Of a DNA stretch of 64,000 bases, positions 52,747 to 62,553 are shown piece after piece; the first letter of the stretch is position 1, and each line of letters starts with the position of its first letter. Location of the stretch: positions 434,001 through 498,000 of the forward strand of contig NZ_JAAKXY010000002.1 of the NCBI RefSeq assembly GCF_011043775.1, read 5' to 3'. The notes under the pieces are model-generated. The model searched no databases. It was not told the origin of the DNA and worked only from the letters and a program-made list of their open reading frames with translations. The DNA comes from Natronolimnobius sp. AArcel1. GTDB taxonomy: Archaea; Halobacteriota; Halobacteria; Halobacteriales; Natrialbaceae. The position numbers and the translations under genes were made by a program.

Positions 52747-53430
52747 TTATTGAAGCGCCTCGAGCGCCTCGCTCGCTTCGCGTGCAGCCTCGAGACACTC
52801 TTTTGCGTAGCGTGGATCATCTGCCCGAGCGGCTTCGTCGGCCCACGTCTCGAGTGCCTGGACTAGTGAGTCGTGGGCGGACTCGAGGTCGCCGCTGGGA
52901 GTGGCTGTCGACGGGGCAGGTTGCGAGGGTGTGCGCTCCGAACTGCGGGGCGTCGACGATGGCTGGCGTGAGTCGTCACGAGTCGACGCAGCGCTGGTCG
53001 GCTCGCGGTCGGGTAGCTCGGTGGCAGGGTCTGGCTCAGCCGAATGCTGCTGTGCGTCGTGCGTCGCGGCGTCAGACTCGTCACTCGAGTCCGCACTGTT
53101 CGACTGCCCTTCGTCTTCGGAGGCCGTCGGCTGCTGACGGTCCAACTCACGTTGCTGTGCGGGCGTTGGTTGTGCTGCAGCGTCGTCTTCGGGCTGAGCC
53201 TCGAGGTCGGTTCCCTCGACGGCATCCGGATTTCCGTGACAGCTGGGACAGAACGTGGTGCCGTTTTCCTGAAACAGCGGATCGCCACAGGTGCCACAGT
53301 GGGAGTTCGTCATCGTTGCGCCCTTGAGCAACAGATCGCTCATGCGCTGGGTGGCTTCCCGTTCGGCCTTGTCGCGCTCGTACTTCTTCCGAAGCTTCTC
53401 GCGCTCGGCTTCCTTGTCGAAGTCGCTCAT
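52747..53430 (-). CDS. Sjogren/scleroderma autoantigen 1-like zinc protein
   Basis: A 227-residue protein. The N-terminus [20 protein letters not shown] starts a coiled coil, followed by [20 protein letters not shown], then FCPSCHG, the two Cys pairs of the SSSCA1-type (autoantigen p27) zinc domain (about 45-72). The central 90 residues are Asp/Ser/Gln-rich and disordered. The C-terminal 45 residues are helical ([17 protein letters not shown]). Likely a nucleic-acid- or ribosome-associated protein of unknown role; function not recognised. Confidence 0.8.
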   Translation of the reverse strand: MSDFDKEAEREKLRKKYERDKAEREATQRMSDLLLKGATMTNSHCGTCGDPLFQENGTTFCPSCHGNPDAVEGTDLEAQPEDDAAAQPTPAQQRELDRQQPTASEDEGQSNSADSSDESDAATHDAQQHSAEPDPATELPDREPTSAASTRDDSRQPSSTPRSSERTPSQPAPSTATPSGDLESAHDSLVQALETWADEAARADDPRYAKECLEAAREASEALEALQ

Positions 53431-53493
53431 ACTCGTCTCATGGAGACGGACCGTCGAAAAAGCTGCGACAGCGCAGTTGCGCTGGGTCGCCCC

Positions 53494-53919
53494 TTACTCG
53501 GTTCGGCGATACATCCCTTTCGAGGCTGGCTGGACCGCTTTGTACCCAAAGCGCTCATAAAAGTCGTCGATATCCGCGATGAGGTTCACGTACGCGTCCG
53601 GCGGGGCTTCCTCCTCGAAATAGGCCTCGAGATGGTCCATAATCCGCGTGCCAAGACCCTGGCGCTGATGTTCGGGATGGATCGCCATATCCGTAATCTG
53701 GTAGACGGTGCCGCCGTCGCCGACGATGCGACCCATGCCGACGACTTCGTCGCTCGGGTCGTGAACCACGACAACGCCGTACAGCGAGTTCGGCAGGCCG
53801 CGTTCGATGCCCTCGAGCGAGCGCGGGGGCATCCCGGCGGCCTCGCGCAAGCGGGCGAACGTTTCGGGCTCGGGGAGTGCCTCGCGGATGACGTAGGAGT
53901 CCGAAGCTGCATCGTCCAT
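53494..53919 (-). CDS. GNAT-family N-acetyltransferase
   Basis: A 141-residue GNAT enzyme. The N-terminal part covers acceptor binding ([20 protein letters not shown]). The central strand is [20 protein letters not shown]. The acetyl-CoA motif A is [17 protein letters not shown] (near 78), with R-Q-G-L-G as the P-loop-like turn. [20 protein letters not shown] is motif B. Acceptor unknown. Its start lies 45 bases downstream of the Rossmann-type gene, so both could be in one transcript. Confidence 0.92.
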   Translation of the reverse strand: MDDAASDSYVIREALPEPETFARLREAAGMPPRSLEGIERGLPNSLYGVVVVHDPSDEVVGMGRIVGDGGTVYQITDMAIHPEHQRQGLGTRIMDHLEAYFEEEAPPDAYVNLIADIDDFYERFGYKAVQPASKGMYRRTE

Positions 53920-53964
53920 ATGGACTCATCTCACGAGTCGTCAAAGGAGGTGTCGATTGCCAGG

Positions 53965-54429
53965 CTACTGCTCGAGCTCAGCTTCGACTGCATCGACCGC
54001 TTCTGCAGGCGTTTCGACTGTCTCGAGGTCGATCTCGGCCTCGAGCGCCGAGAGGTCGTGACTCTCGAGACTGACGACAGGGCGGTCGTAGATACCTGCA
54101 AAGCCGATTTCAGTCAGCGTGCCGACGCCGCCGGCGAGTGCGATGACCGCCTCGCCATTGAGCGGCACGAGAGCGTTTCTGCCGTGTCCCAGCCCCGTCG
54201 CAATCGGGATGTCCACGTAATCGTTGGCCGCCTCCGGGTCAGCGGCTGGCAGGATGCCGATTGTCGTGCCGCCTGCCGCTTTCGCACCGCGACAGACCGC
54301 TTCTATCGTCCCACCACGTCCGCCACAGACGACCGTATAGTCTCGAGCAGCGAGTTCGTGCCCAACTGTTTCTGCTCGCCCCTGCTGTTCATCCGTGATC
54401 GTGCCGCCGCCGATAACACTCACGCGCAT
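53965..54429 (-). CDS. LOG/TIGR00725-like Rossmann nucleotide-binding protein
   Basis: A 154-residue protein of the possible lysine decarboxylase-like (LOG) superfamily. [20 protein letters not shown] opens it, then [20 protein letters not shown] and GGTTIGILP. The loop [15 protein letters not shown] (near 105) corresponds to the PGGxGTxxE motif, with the last E conserved. It is smaller than cytokinin-activating LOG proteins, and members of this short family have no established substrate. An in-frame ATG at 54456 is an alternative start. Confidence 0.85.
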   Translation of the reverse strand: MRVSVIGGGTITDEQQGRAETVGHELAARDYTVVCGGRGGTIEAVCRGAKAAGGTTIGILPAADPEAANDYVDIPIATGLGHGRNALVPLNGEAVIALAGGVGTLTEIGFAGIYDRPVVSLESHDLSALEAEIDLETVETPAEAVDAVEAELEQ

Positions 54430-54567
54430 GCTCGAGAGATGGGACACGTTGGCCATGGATCGACCGGTTTTTCAGTTCGACAATCATCGAAAATTGTGAA
54501 GGTTTCAGACAGTGACGAAGCGGTTTCCGACGGATTTAACGCTGCCTGTGCTAGAGTATTACGTGAC

Positions 54568-55482
54568 ATGACGAAAGTTAGCGTGGTCGGCGCGGCCGGG
54601 ACGGTCGGGGCCGCTGCAGGCTACAACATCGCGCTTCGGGATATCGCAGATGAACTCGTCTTCGTGGACATTCCAGATCAGGAAGACACCACGATCGGAC
54701 AGGCCGCAGACACCAACCACGGTGCGGCCTACGACTCGAACACGACGGTCCGCCAAGGCGGCTACGAGGACACCGCAGGCTCGGACGTCGTCGTCATCAC
54801 GGCCGGCATTCCACGCCAGCCCGGCCAGACGCGCATCGACCTCGCGGGCGACAACGCGCCGATCATGGAAGACATCGGCTCCTCGCTCGCCGAGTACAAT
54901 GACGACTTCGTCACCGTCACCACCTCGAACCCCGTCGACCTGCTCAATCGCCACCTCTACGAGTCAGGCGACCGCGCCCGCGAAAAGGTAGTCGGCTTCG
55001 GTGGTCGACTCGACTCCGCGCGCTTCCGATACGTCATCAGCCAGCGCTACGACGTCCCCATCCAGAACGTCGACGCAACCATCCTCGGCGAACACGGCGA
55101 CGCACAGGTCCCCGTCTTCTCGAAGGTCCGCGTCGACGGCCGCGACCTCGAGTTCACTAACGACGAGAAAGAAACCCTGCTCGAGGAACTCCAGACCTCT
55201 GCGATGAACGTCATCGAGAAGAAAGGCGCGACCCAGTGGGGTCCCGCGACGGGCGTTGGCCACACCGTCGAGGCCATCCTCCGCGATACCGGCGAAGTGC
55301 TTCCGTGTAGCGTCCCGCTCGAGGGCGAGTACGGCCACGAGGATACTGCCTTCGGCGTCCCGTGTAAACTCGGGTCGAACGGCATCAAAGAGGTCGTCGA
55401 GTGGGACCTCACCGAGTTCGAACGCAACCAGCTCGGCGAGGCCGCCGAGAAGCTCTCCGACCAGTACGACAAAATCGCCTGA
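54568..55482 (+). CDS. mdh: Malate dehydrogenase (LDH-like type)
   Basis: A 304-residue NAD-dependent enzyme that oxidises malate to oxaloacetate. The NAD motif [20 protein letters not shown] is at the N-terminus. [19 protein letters not shown] near 75 contains the substrate Arg. [10 protein letters not shown] and [16 protein letters not shown] (near 150) supply the Asp and Arg. The catalytic His is in [14 protein letters not shown] (near 175). A long ORF runs into it from upstream through antisense genes; the start at 54568 fits the family length and a TATA-like ggatttaacgc 31 bases before it. Confidence 0.96.
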   Translation: MTKVSVVGAAGTVGAAAGYNIALRDIADELVFVDIPDQEDTTIGQAADTNHGAAYDSNTTVRQGGYEDTAGSDVVVITAGIPRQPGQTRIDLAGDNAPIMEDIGSSLAEYNDDFVTVTTSNPVDLLNRHLYESGDRAREKVVGFGGRLDSARFRYVISQRYDVPIQNVDATILGEHGDAQVPVFSKVRVDGRDLEFTNDEKETLLEELQTSAMNVIEKKGATQWGPATGVGHTVEAILRDTGEVLPCSVPLEGEYGHEDTAFGVPCKLGSNGIKEVVEWDLTEFERNQLGEAAEKLSDQYDKIA

Positions 55483-55621
55483 TCGGCTCAGCGATACGAG
55501 AACTGCAACCCGCTCTTGGCACGGACCAACCGGATCGGGTCGTGGACAACCCACCGATTTTCTCGCCGTGTTCGTCTCCCTGACCGAAACGGTAACTTAC
55601 CCGTTCAGAACACTCTAGTGC

Positions 55622-56296
55622 GTGACAATATACGACGCCGTGCTCTTCGACAGCGACGGTGTACTCGTCGAACCGCCGCCGGTGGAAACGCAAACCGACG
55701 CCACACGGGCCGCATTTCGAGCGGTCGGCATCGAGGACCCGGACCGTCAACACATCGATGCAATCGTGAGCGGTGTGTCAGTCGACGAACTCCACGAGAT
55801 CTGTTCGGCGTACGAACTCGAGCCCAAGACGTTCTGGGAGGCACGCGAGCGCCACGACGAGGAATCCCAGTTCGCCGAGTTCAGAGACGGGAGCCGAGCG
55901 CAGTACGGCGATGTTTGTGCGATTTCGGACTTCCCGGCGGCGGTCGACTGCGGCGTCGTCAGCAACAACCACCACAGCACCATTGAATTCGTCCTCAAAC
56001 AGTTTGCGCTCGAGTCGTTTTGTGACACGTACTACGGTCGCGAGATGACCATCGAGAGTCTTCGGCTGAAGAAGCCAAACACGCACTATCTCGAGTGCGC
56101 GTTGGACGATCTGTCCGTGTCCGCTGAGTCAGCTCTCTACATCGGCGACAGCAAGAGTGATATCGTCGCCGCAGAGCGGGCTGGACTCGAGTCCGTCTTC
56201 GTTCGCCGATCCCACTGTCGCGAGGTCGAACTCGATACCACACCGACGTACAAGATCGAGAGCTTACACGATGTAGCCGAACTCGTCAGTGGCTGA
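55622..56296 (+). CDS. HAD-superfamily hydrolase
   Basis: A 224-residue HAD phosphatase with a GTG start. Motif I is VLFDSDGVLVEPP, motif II VVSNNHHSTIE near 122, motif III Lys in LKKPNTHYLECALDD near 155, and motif IV YIGDSKSDIVAAERAGLES near 178. The helical cap between residues 15 and 85 puts it in the phosphoglycolate phosphatase-like/beta-phosphoglucomutase group. Substrate unknown. A TATA-like ggtaacttaccc lies about 32 bases upstream. Confidence 0.9.
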   Translation: MTIYDAVLFDSDGVLVEPPPVETQTDATRAAFRAVGIEDPDRQHIDAIVSGVSVDELHEICSAYELEPKTFWEARERHDEESQFAEFRDGSRAQYGDVCAISDFPAAVDCGVVSNNHHSTIEFVLKQFALESFCDTYYGREMTIESLRLKKPNTHYLECALDDLSVSAESALYIGDSKSDIVAAERAGLESVFVRRSHCREVELDTTPTYKIESLHDVAELVSG

Positions 56297-56458
56297 GACG
56301 TACGTCACGGACGAGGGCTATCGGTTCCGAACGCAGACCTCGAGTGGTCCTGGATCAAATGTCACGCCAAGCGACGGGTCGAGTGCTCTGAGAGCGCAGC
56401 GTCAACGCTGTTACGAACGGTCGAGGCGGAACTGGTCGATGCGGCGTTACACCGTTGA
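56289..56458 (+). pseudogene. Possible frameshifted small gene
   Basis: A GTG at 56289, overlapping the HAD stop, opens VAETYVTDEGYRFRTQT and then continues into a poor frame. In another frame the DNA from about 56338 reads EWSWIKCHAKRRVECSESAA and ends TLLRTVEAELVDAALHR with TGA at 56456. Both halves look more protein-like than their alternatives and would join by one frameshift near 56338. This could be a decayed or sequencing-damaged small haloarchaeal gene, or chance. Confidence 0.25.
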
Positions 56459-56475
56459 AAACAGCCAGGACCAGC

Positions 56476-56721
56476 TCAGGGAATCAACTGCTCGCCGTCG
56501 TCATCGTAGATTGTGATCGCGTCGACAGGACACGTTCGAGCGGCGAACTTTGCGTCGAGTTCGGCGTCTTCGGGAACCTCGCGGACGAACACGCCGTCTT
56601 CGACTTCCTCGCTGTCCTCAAGAATTGCCTTTCCTTTCGATTTGTCTTCCGTGAAGGCGTCCCACTCGGCGACGCATTGGTACATTCCGATACAGGTGTC
56701 CTCATCGAATTCGACTTGCAT
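56476..56721 (-). CDS. Single-cluster ferredoxin, probably 3Fe-type
   Basis: An 81-residue ferredoxin starting MQVEFDEDTCIGMYQCVAEW. The first motif reads C-I-G-M-Y-Q-C, so the usual second Cys is Met; the last ligand is in ARTCPVDAI near residue 66. Three Cys with the central ligand missing is the pattern of [3Fe-4S] ferredoxins of the P450-linked type. The middle is acidic. A minus-strand TATA-like acaaatttacgc about 27 bases upstream supports 56721; the longer frame to 56823 is unsupported. Confidence 0.88.
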   Translation of the reverse strand: MQVEFDEDTCIGMYQCVAEWDAFTEDKSKGKAILEDSEEVEDGVFVREVPEDAELDAKFAARTCPVDAITIYDDDGEQLIP

Positions 56722-56922
56722 AGGTGAGTGTTTCGCGTATCCGCGTAAATTTGTGACGGGTACGTCGGGCAGACACCAGCAACTGCAGTCACTCGAGTGT
56801 CGATCGGCCCCATTACGACGCATGCTCGAGTAGTTTCTTACGAATCCTCGAGTCGGCCAGCAACTGTCTCGGAGGTCACGGGCATATCCTTTTCAGTTAC
56901 GTCGTGGAACGTCGAAGGAGGA

Positions 56923-58131
56923 ATGGGCGCACTGTCGTTCGCGCTGCTGGTTGGGACTGCCGTACTCACCTGTTTGTTCATGGCGTGGGTGCTCGGGGCG
57001 AACAGCAATTCGCCGCCGTTTGCACCGGCAATCGGAGCGAACGCGATTTCGACGATGCGGGCCGCGTTCGTCATTGGTATCCTCGCAGCAGCGGGGGCGC
57101 TCATGCAGGGTGGCAGCATCTCCGAAACCGTCGGTGCGGATCTGATCGACGGCGTTGCGATCACGCCACTTGCTGCAACTGCGGGACTACTCACCGCAGC
57201 GGGCTTCATGGCTATCGGGATCTACACCCGCTATCCGATCCCTGCTGCGTTCGCGACGACGGGGGCGATGGTCGGCGTTGGCCTCTCACTCGGCGGAGAT
57301 CCGGCGATGGCGACCTACCAGCGACTCGGGACGTTCTGGATCATGGTCCCGTTTATGTCCGGTGGACTGGCGTACGCAACTGCGGTCACGCTTCGACGTG
57401 ACGATATTCCCGAAACAATCGGCGTCCCGCTGCTTGCGGGTATCGTCGGCGCAATCGTCGCGAACATCCGCCTCGGTGTTATTCCAGACCCCGTCGCGGA
57501 TCAGGGAACACTCGCCCGATTCGTCTCCCAGCAGATCGGTCCCGGCCCGACGCTCGTCGCAGGCGTGACCGTGGGCGTCGTCATCGTGACGATACTCTTC
57601 GGCGTGCTCTGGTTTTACTGGGTCCGAACGCAAGTCCTCGAGTCTGTCGAGACTGGAATCCGTTCGTTTCTGCTCGTCCTCGGTGGCATCGTCGCGTTCT
57701 CCTCGGGCGGCTCACAGGTCGGTCTCGCGACCGGCCCGCTCGAGAATCTCTTTCGTGTCGAACTCGGTCTGCCGGGGATCGTCCTGCTGTCGATTGGCGC
57801 GACAGGCATCCTTGCGGGTGCCTGGATGGCTGCCCCGCGATTGTTACAGGCGACCTCGAGAGAGTACGCCCAACTCGGCGTTCGGCGCTCGATTGCGGCG
57901 TTGGTTCCCGGCTTCATCATCGCCCAGTTGGCAATCGCACTTGGGATACCGATTTCGCTCAACAACATTATCCTCTCGGGCGTCATCGGCGGCGGCCTGG
58001 CAGCCGGATCAGCCGGCGTCTCCCGGCGCAAAATCGGATTCACGATCACCTTCTGGCTATTCACACTTGGCAGTTCCATCGCCGTTGGCTACGGCCTGTA
58101 TCAGCTCCTTGCGTTCGTGATGGGCGGGTAA
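56923..58131 (+). CDS. PiT-family inorganic phosphate transporter
   Basis: A 402-residue permease with about ten membrane helices. The duplicated PHO4/PiT signature appears as LGANSNSPPFAPAIGANAIS near residue 25 and, more diverged, ISLNNIILSGVIGGGLAAGS near 345. It imports phosphate (often as a metal-phosphate) driven by H+ or Na+. The ATG at 56923 follows a Shine-Dalgarno-like GGAGG; the frame upstream to 56797 is not family-like. A Usp gene converges on it with a 20-base gap. Confidence 0.9.
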   Translation: MGALSFALLVGTAVLTCLFMAWVLGANSNSPPFAPAIGANAISTMRAAFVIGILAAAGALMQGGSISETVGADLIDGVAITPLAATAGLLTAAGFMAIGIYTRYPIPAAFATTGAMVGVGLSLGGDPAMATYQRLGTFWIMVPFMSGGLAYATAVTLRRDDIPETIGVPLLAGIVGAIVANIRLGVIPDPVADQGTLARFVSQQIGPGPTLVAGVTVGVVIVTILFGVLWFYWVRTQVLESVETGIRSFLLVLGGIVAFSSGGSQVGLATGPLENLFRVELGLPGIVLLSIGATGILAGAWMAAPRLLQATSREYAQLGVRRSIAALVPGFIIAQLAIALGIPISLNNIILSGVIGGGLAAGSAGVSRRKIGFTITFWLFTLGSSIAVGYGLYQLLAFVMGG

Positions 58132-58151
58132 CACGGTCGCACGGACTACCC

Positions 58152-58592
58152 TCACTCGAGGACCGTCACTGGCCGTGGCGTTCGGTCGACGACTGTCGTT
58201 GCGATACCGCGGCCGAGGAATCGGTTGACGAACCCGCTCGAGCGGGTATCGTGGCCGTACATGACGACGTGGTCGACATCGTGATCGGTTGCGTACTGCG
58301 GGACGACGGTTCCGGGTTGCCCATCTGCGATATCGATTTCGACGCGGTCGGCTGCAGTCGGCTGGTCGAGCGTCGCCACCAACTCACTCGCACGCTCGCG
58401 TGCCGCAGCCGTTCGCTCGTCGTCTCGCTCGAGGACACCACCCTCGCTCATCCGGGCATCGAGCGGTGTGACGACCGCCAAAAGCGTCACGTCGGCGTCA
58501 GGGAACGTCTCGAGTGCGTACACGAGTGCCTCGTCCTCTCGAGGGCGACCGAGCGTCGGAACGAGGATCGTGTCAGGATCGGAGGTGACCAT
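58152..58592 (-). CDS. Universal stress protein-like protein
   Basis: A 146-residue UspA-like domain protein. TILVPTLGRPREDEALVYAL is the first strand-helix. VTLLAVVTPLDARMSEGG and VEIDIADGQPGTVVPQY follow. DVDHVVMYGHDTRSSGFVNR then RGIATTVVDRTPRPVTVLE form the Usp C-terminal nucleotide-binding region, in place of the usual G-x2-G-x9-G(S/T). An in-frame ATG at 58619 would add nine residues. Possibly regulates the adjacent PiT transporter (inference). Confidence 0.85.
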   Translation of the reverse strand: MVTSDPDTILVPTLGRPREDEALVYALETFPDADVTLLAVVTPLDARMSEGGVLERDDERTAAARERASELVATLDQPTAADRVEIDIADGQPGTVVPQYATDHDVDHVVMYGHDTRSSGFVNRFLGRGIATTVVDRTPRPVTVLE

Positions 58593-58680
58593 AGCGTGGT
58601 ATACAGTATCGACGGCCATCGGTCTATCGCCGAGCGTAGCCTATGGAAAACGATGCAGATGGCGACTCGAGAGACGACAG

Positions 58681-58686
58681 TTTAAA
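58681..58686 (+). promoter_or_regulatory. TATA box deciding the hel308 start
   Basis: TTTAAA lies 28 bases before the ATG at 58712, as in other leaderless genes here, whereas the ATG at 58643 would place this box inside the coding region. Confidence 0.55.
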
Positions 58687-58711
58687 CCACAGGACGCGCC
58701 AACTGCGGGTA

Positions 58712-61069
58712 ATGAACGTCGAGGAGCTGTCGGGGCTCCCGCCCGGTGCCCGCTCGCACTTCCGCGAGGAGGGCATCGAGGAGCTCTACCCGCCACAGGC
58801 CGCTGCCGTCGACGCTGGCGCACTCGAGGGAGACAATCTCGTCGCGGCCGTCCCCACCGCCAGCGGCAAGACGATGATCGCCGCCCTCTCGATGCTCTCG
58901 GCCGTTTCCCGCGGTGGGAAAGCACTCTATATCGTCCCGCTGCGAGCCTTAGCGAGCGAGAAAAAAGCCGAGTTCGAAGCCTACGAGGAGTTCGGCGTCA
59001 CGACCGGCGTCGCGACGGGCAACTACGAGTCCAACAGCGAGTGGCTCGCGACGAAGGATATCGTCGTCGCCACCAGCGAAAAGGTCGACTCGCTCGTCCG
59101 AAACGGCGCAGACTGGCTTTCAGACCTTACCTGCGTCGTCAGCGACGAGGTCCACCTGATCGACGACCGTACTCGAGGGCCAACGCTCGAGGTGACGCTC
59201 GCAAAGCTCCGCAAACTCAATCCTGGCATCCAGCAGGTCGCGCTCTCGGCAACGGTGGGCAACGCCGACGAAATCGCCGACTGGCTCGACGCCGAGTTGA
59301 TCGACACCGACTGGCGGCCAATTGACCTGCAGATGGGCGTCCACTACGGCAACGCCTTGAACTTTGATGACGGCTCGACCCGCGAGGTGCCCGTCGACGG
59401 CGCGGAAAAACAGGAGGCCGCACTCGTCCGCGATATTCTTCAGGAGGAGGGTTCTTCGCTCGTGTTTGTCAACTCCCGGCGCAACGCCGAGGCCGCTGCC
59501 CGCCGGTTAGGACAGGTCTCGAGCGAGGAACTCACCGACGAGGAGCGCGCCGACCTCGCCGAGTTGGCCGCAGAGATCCGCGACGACAGCGACAGCGAAA
59601 CGAGCGAGGAACTCGCCGAGTGCGTCGAACGCGGCTCGGCGTTTCACCATGCTGGGCTCTCAAGCACCCAGCGCTCACTCGTCGAAGATGCCTTCCGCGA
59701 CCGCCTGCTGAAGGTAATCTCGGCGACGCCCACCTTAGCGGCGGGGGTCAACACGCCAGCCCGCCGCGTCGTCGTCCGCGACTGGCGGCGCTTCGACCCG
59801 AGCGCGGGCGGGATGGCCCCCCTCGACGTCCTCGAGGTCCACCAGATGATGGGCCGGGCGGGTCGGCCGGGGCTCGACCCCTACGGCGAGGCTGTCTTGC
59901 TCGCCAAGAGCCACGACGAGAGTCAGGAACTGTTCGACCGCTACATCTGGGCCGATCCCGAGGCCGTCCGCTCGAAACTGGCCGCTGAACCCGCCCTGCG
60001 GACCCACGTCCTCGCCACCATCGCCTCCGGCTTCGCCCGCACCCGCGAAGGACTTCTCGAGTTCCTCGAGGCCACTCTCTATGCAAGCCAATCGAGCGAG
60101 GCAGGCCGACTCGAGGCTGTGACGGACAACGTGCTTGACTACCTCGAGCGCAATGACTTCATTGAGCGCTCGGGCGGTGGTGACGAAAGCGCCGACGTGG
60201 GCGGCTTTACCTCCGCTGCCGACCTCGCCGATGGCGGCGACAGCGCAAGTAGCGGCCCAGACGAGGACCTCGAGGCCACCAGCCTCGGCCACACCGTCTC
60301 GCGGCTCTACCTCGATCCGATGAGCGCCGCCGAAATTGTGCATGGGCTTGAGCGCGCCGAGGAGCGTCCCACCGCGCTCGGCCTCTATCAACTCATCTCG
60401 AGAACGCCGGACATGTACGAACTGTACTTGCGTTCGGGTGAGGACGAAAAATTCGGCGAGCTATTCTACGAGCGCGAGCGCGAACTGCTCGGCGACCCAC
60501 CAAGCGAGTTCGAGGACGAACGCTTCGAGGACTGGCTCGCCGCGCTCAAAACCGGGAAGTTGCTCGAGGACTGGGCCAAAGAGGACGACGAGGAACGGAT
60601 CACCGAGCGGTACAAGATCGGTCCGGGCGACCTCCGCGGGAAAGTCGATACCGCCGAGTGGCTGCTCGGAGCCGCCGAGTCGCTCGCGCGGGAAATTGAC
60701 AGCGAGTGGAGCGTTGCGGTGCGAGAAGCACGCGCCCGCGTCGAACACGGCGTCGGCGAAGAACTGCTCGAGCTCGTCAGCGTCGGCGGCGTGGGCCGCA
60801 AGCGCGCCCGCAGGCTCCACAACGCGGGGATCGAAGAACCCGCAGATCTCCGCAACGCGGAAAAGGGCACCATTTTGAGCGTACTCAAAGGCGAGAAGAC
60901 AGCCGAAACCATCCTCGAGAACGCCGGCCGCGAAGATCCGTCGATGGACGGCGTCGAGCCGACTGGCGGCTCCACTGGGAGCGCCTCAAAAAACAGGGAC
61001 GCAAAGCGTACCGACGACACAGTTGAGGACGAAGATGACGACAGCCAAGCCAGCCTGGGTGATTTCTAA
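58712..61069 (+). CDS. hel308: Hel308 superfamily 2 DNA helicase
   Basis: A 785-residue 3'-5' helicase that unwinds lagging strands at stalled forks. It starts [20 protein letters not shown] and [15 protein letters not shown] (Q motif). Walker A VPTASGKT is near residue 52, the DEVH box [11 protein letters not shown] near 145, and motif [20 protein letters not shown] near 375. A winged-helix and ratchet domain follow, and the C-terminal HhH is [20 protein letters not shown]. The last 40 residues are acidic. An upstream in-frame ATG at 58643 is less likely than 58712. Confidence 0.95.
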   Translation: MNVEELSGLPPGARSHFREEGIEELYPPQAAAVDAGALEGDNLVAAVPTASGKTMIAALSMLSAVSRGGKALYIVPLRALASEKKAEFEAYEEFGVTTGVATGNYESNSEWLATKDIVVATSEKVDSLVRNGADWLSDLTCVVSDEVHLIDDRTRGPTLEVTLAKLRKLNPGIQQVALSATVGNADEIADWLDAELIDTDWRPIDLQMGVHYGNALNFDDGSTREVPVDGAEKQEAALVRDILQEEGSSLVFVNSRRNAEAAARRLGQVSSEELTDEERADLAELAAEIRDDSDSETSEELAECVERGSAFHHAGLSSTQRSLVEDAFRDRLLKVISATPTLAAGVNTPARRVVVRDWRRFDPSAGGMAPLDVLEVHQMMGRAGRPGLDPYGEAVLLAKSHDESQELFDRYIWADPEAVRSKLAAEPALRTHVLATIASGFARTREGLLEFLEATLYASQSSEAGRLEAVTDNVLDYLERNDFIERSGGGDESADVGGFTSAADLADGGDSASSGPDEDLEATSLGHTVSRLYLDPMSAAEIVHGLERAEERPTALGLYQLISRTPDMYELYLRSGEDEKFGELFYERERELLGDPPSEFEDERFEDWLAALKTGKLLEDWAKEDDEERITERYKIGPGDLRGKVDTAEWLLGAAESLAREIDSEWSVAVREARARVEHGVGEELLELVSVGGVGRKRARRLHNAGIEEPADLRNAEKGTILSVLKGEKTAETILENAGREDPSMDGVEPTGGSTGSASKNRDAKRTDDTVEDEDDDSQASLGDF

Positions 61070-61596
61070 TGCAACTACTCGAGTGCCATCTCCAAATCGA
61101 CGATATCGACGCGTTCGTCGCCGACCTGGCGGAAATCGGCGACCGGTATAACGTGACGATTCAGGCGTTTGACGCGCGCTACGTGGCTGACCGCGCCCAC
61201 CTCGAGCGCGCCCTCGAGTTTGCCGACAGAGCCCTCGAGCGTGGCGAGAACGTCGCCCGTGACCGCGCCGTTGAAATCCTGCTGTACGCTGCCGGTCGCC
61301 GACAGATCGACCGCGCACTCGAGATGGGCGTCAGCGAGGGCGAAAACCAGGCTGTGGTCCTTATCGACCGAGTTGACCCCGATGCTGAGCACGACAGCGA
61401 AGAAACAGAAACAACAGCGCTCGAGGCTGTCACCGATCTCGAGGCGTTCGTCGAACAGACAGCAACACTCGAGAATCAGGACGAAGACACGCTGTGTGAC
61501 TTCTTCGACATTCCGCCGGCAGAGCGAGCGGCGACCGACGCCTCGCTGGCGGCGCTCGTTCGCGAGCGGGTGGCCTTGCTCGAGGTCGAAAAGTAA
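61069..61596 (+). CDS. cgi121: KEOPS complex subunit Cgi121
   Basis: A 175-residue protein. QLLECHLQIDDIDAFVADLA, VTIQAFDARYVADRAHLERA and the highly conserved ENVARDRAVEILLYAAGRRQ block match haloarchaeal Cgi121, the tRNA-binding KEOPS subunit needed for t6A37 synthesis with Kae1, Bud32 and Pcc1. The ATG uses the last base of the hel308 stop (TAATG), so translation is coupled. The C-terminal 50 residues are an acidic extension (DEDTLCDFFDIPPAERAATD). Other KEOPS genes are absent here. Confidence 0.88.
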   Translation: MQLLECHLQIDDIDAFVADLAEIGDRYNVTIQAFDARYVADRAHLERALEFADRALERGENVARDRAVEILLYAAGRRQIDRALEMGVSEGENQAVVLIDRVDPDAEHDSEETETTALEAVTDLEAFVEQTATLENQDEDTLCDFFDIPPAERAATDASLAALVRERVALLEVEK

Positions 61597-61648
61597 TATC
61601 ACCGCTCGAACCCAGTACGTTGATAACACATAACATCCAGTCAGGTGT

Positions 61649-61954
61649 ATGGGATTGTTCGACAGTTTGCCGGCAGAACCGCTGTCACGGGCACAGATCT
61701 CCCGGCTCGAGCAAATGGACGCCGTTGGGGGAACACATTCGATCTACAGCCAAACAGAGCCGGATTCAGCATACGGGCTGGTCATCCTGCTCAATGAAAC
61801 CCTTCGAGCATGGGCGTTTCTCGACGGCGAGGAGTGGGTCGAAATTAGAACGGCCGACCTCGAGACTCGCGACGACACCGAGTTCGACGACTACGATCTC
61901 GTCGAGGAGTTACACGACGAGATACTTTCAGAACTCGGCGCAACGAAGGTCTAA
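61649..61954 (+). CDS. Hypothetical 101-residue acidic protein
   Basis: Starts MGLFDSLPAEPLSRAQISRL, continues with a beta strand region GLVILLNETLRAWAFLDGEE and WVEIRTADLE, and ends with a helix ELHDEILSELGATKV. It is very acidic, with normal codon use, and lies 52 bases after cgi121. A small alpha/beta protein likely conserved in haloarchaea; I recognise no family. Confidence 0.65.
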   Translation: MGLFDSLPAEPLSRAQISRLEQMDAVGGTHSIYSQTEPDSAYGLVILLNETLRAWAFLDGEEWVEIRTADLETRDDTEFDDYDLVEELHDEILSELGATKV

Positions 61955-61972
61955 GGGACAGGAACAGCTTCC

Positions 61973-62551
61973 TCAGCCCGGTAGAACGACGTTGAGCGCA
62001 GCAACGACGATTCCCGCGAGCCCCATCCGAACGGCTGCAACGTACCACCGCTGTTTCGAGATCGACGCGAGGTAGATCCCGAACGTCGCCAGAATCGCAA
62101 TACCGACGAGAATCGATGCGAGAACGGCCTGGAACATCGTAAAGACGACCCCCTCGAGCGCGAGAGGTGCGAGGACGAGAATAATCGCCAGAATGGGGCC
62201 GGTTGCACTCGCCGTCGCATGGACGATCTGGGCGGCCCGATTCTCGCGCTGGAGGCGTGTATCCTCGAGTTCAGTAAGCATTGCCCGTTCGATGCGTTCC
62301 TGTTCGGCCATCGCCTGGGCGCGTTCGATCTCCCAGACACTCCAGACGCCCGACGTGCCGAGGCCGACGGCTGCGCCCAGGCCGATCATAATCGCCGTCA
62401 CGCCGTCACCGATCCCCGACAGGTACGCGCCGACGACGACGCCGATGCTGGTGAGTGTGCCGTCGAAGCCGTTCGCGATGAAGTATCGTCGGGAGATCGC
62501 GCGGACGTCCTCTTTTGCGAGGACACGCTGGAGTCGATCGAGTCGCCCCAT
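61973..62551 (-). CDS. VIT1/CCC1-family membrane transporter
   Basis: A 192-residue membrane protein. The VIT1 signature RYFIANGFDGTLTSIGVVVG near residue 22 opens the first helices; TAIMIGLGAAVGLGTSGVWS follows. A cytosolic helical hairpin (EIERAQAMAEQERIERAML) sits in the middle, and three further helices end at VAALNVVLPG. VIT/CCC1 proteins export Fe2+ or Mn2+ from the cytosol to a store or outside. The start is two bases after the stop of the DUF211 gene, so the two form an operon. Confidence 0.88.
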   Translation of the reverse strand: MGRLDRLQRVLAKEDVRAISRRYFIANGFDGTLTSIGVVVGAYLSGIGDGVTAIMIGLGAAVGLGTSGVWSVWEIERAQAMAEQERIERAMLTELEDTRLQRENRAAQIVHATASATGPILAIILVLAPLALEGVVFTMFQAVLASILVGIAILATFGIYLASISKQRWYVAAVRMGLAGIVVAALNVVLPG

Positions 62552-62553
62552 CG

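Noticed and set aside
53044-54567. Long plus-strand open frame running into mdh
   Set aside because: It lies antisense to the zinc-protein, GNAT and Rossmann genes, all of which have clear family motifs. The malate dehydrogenase homology begins at 54568.
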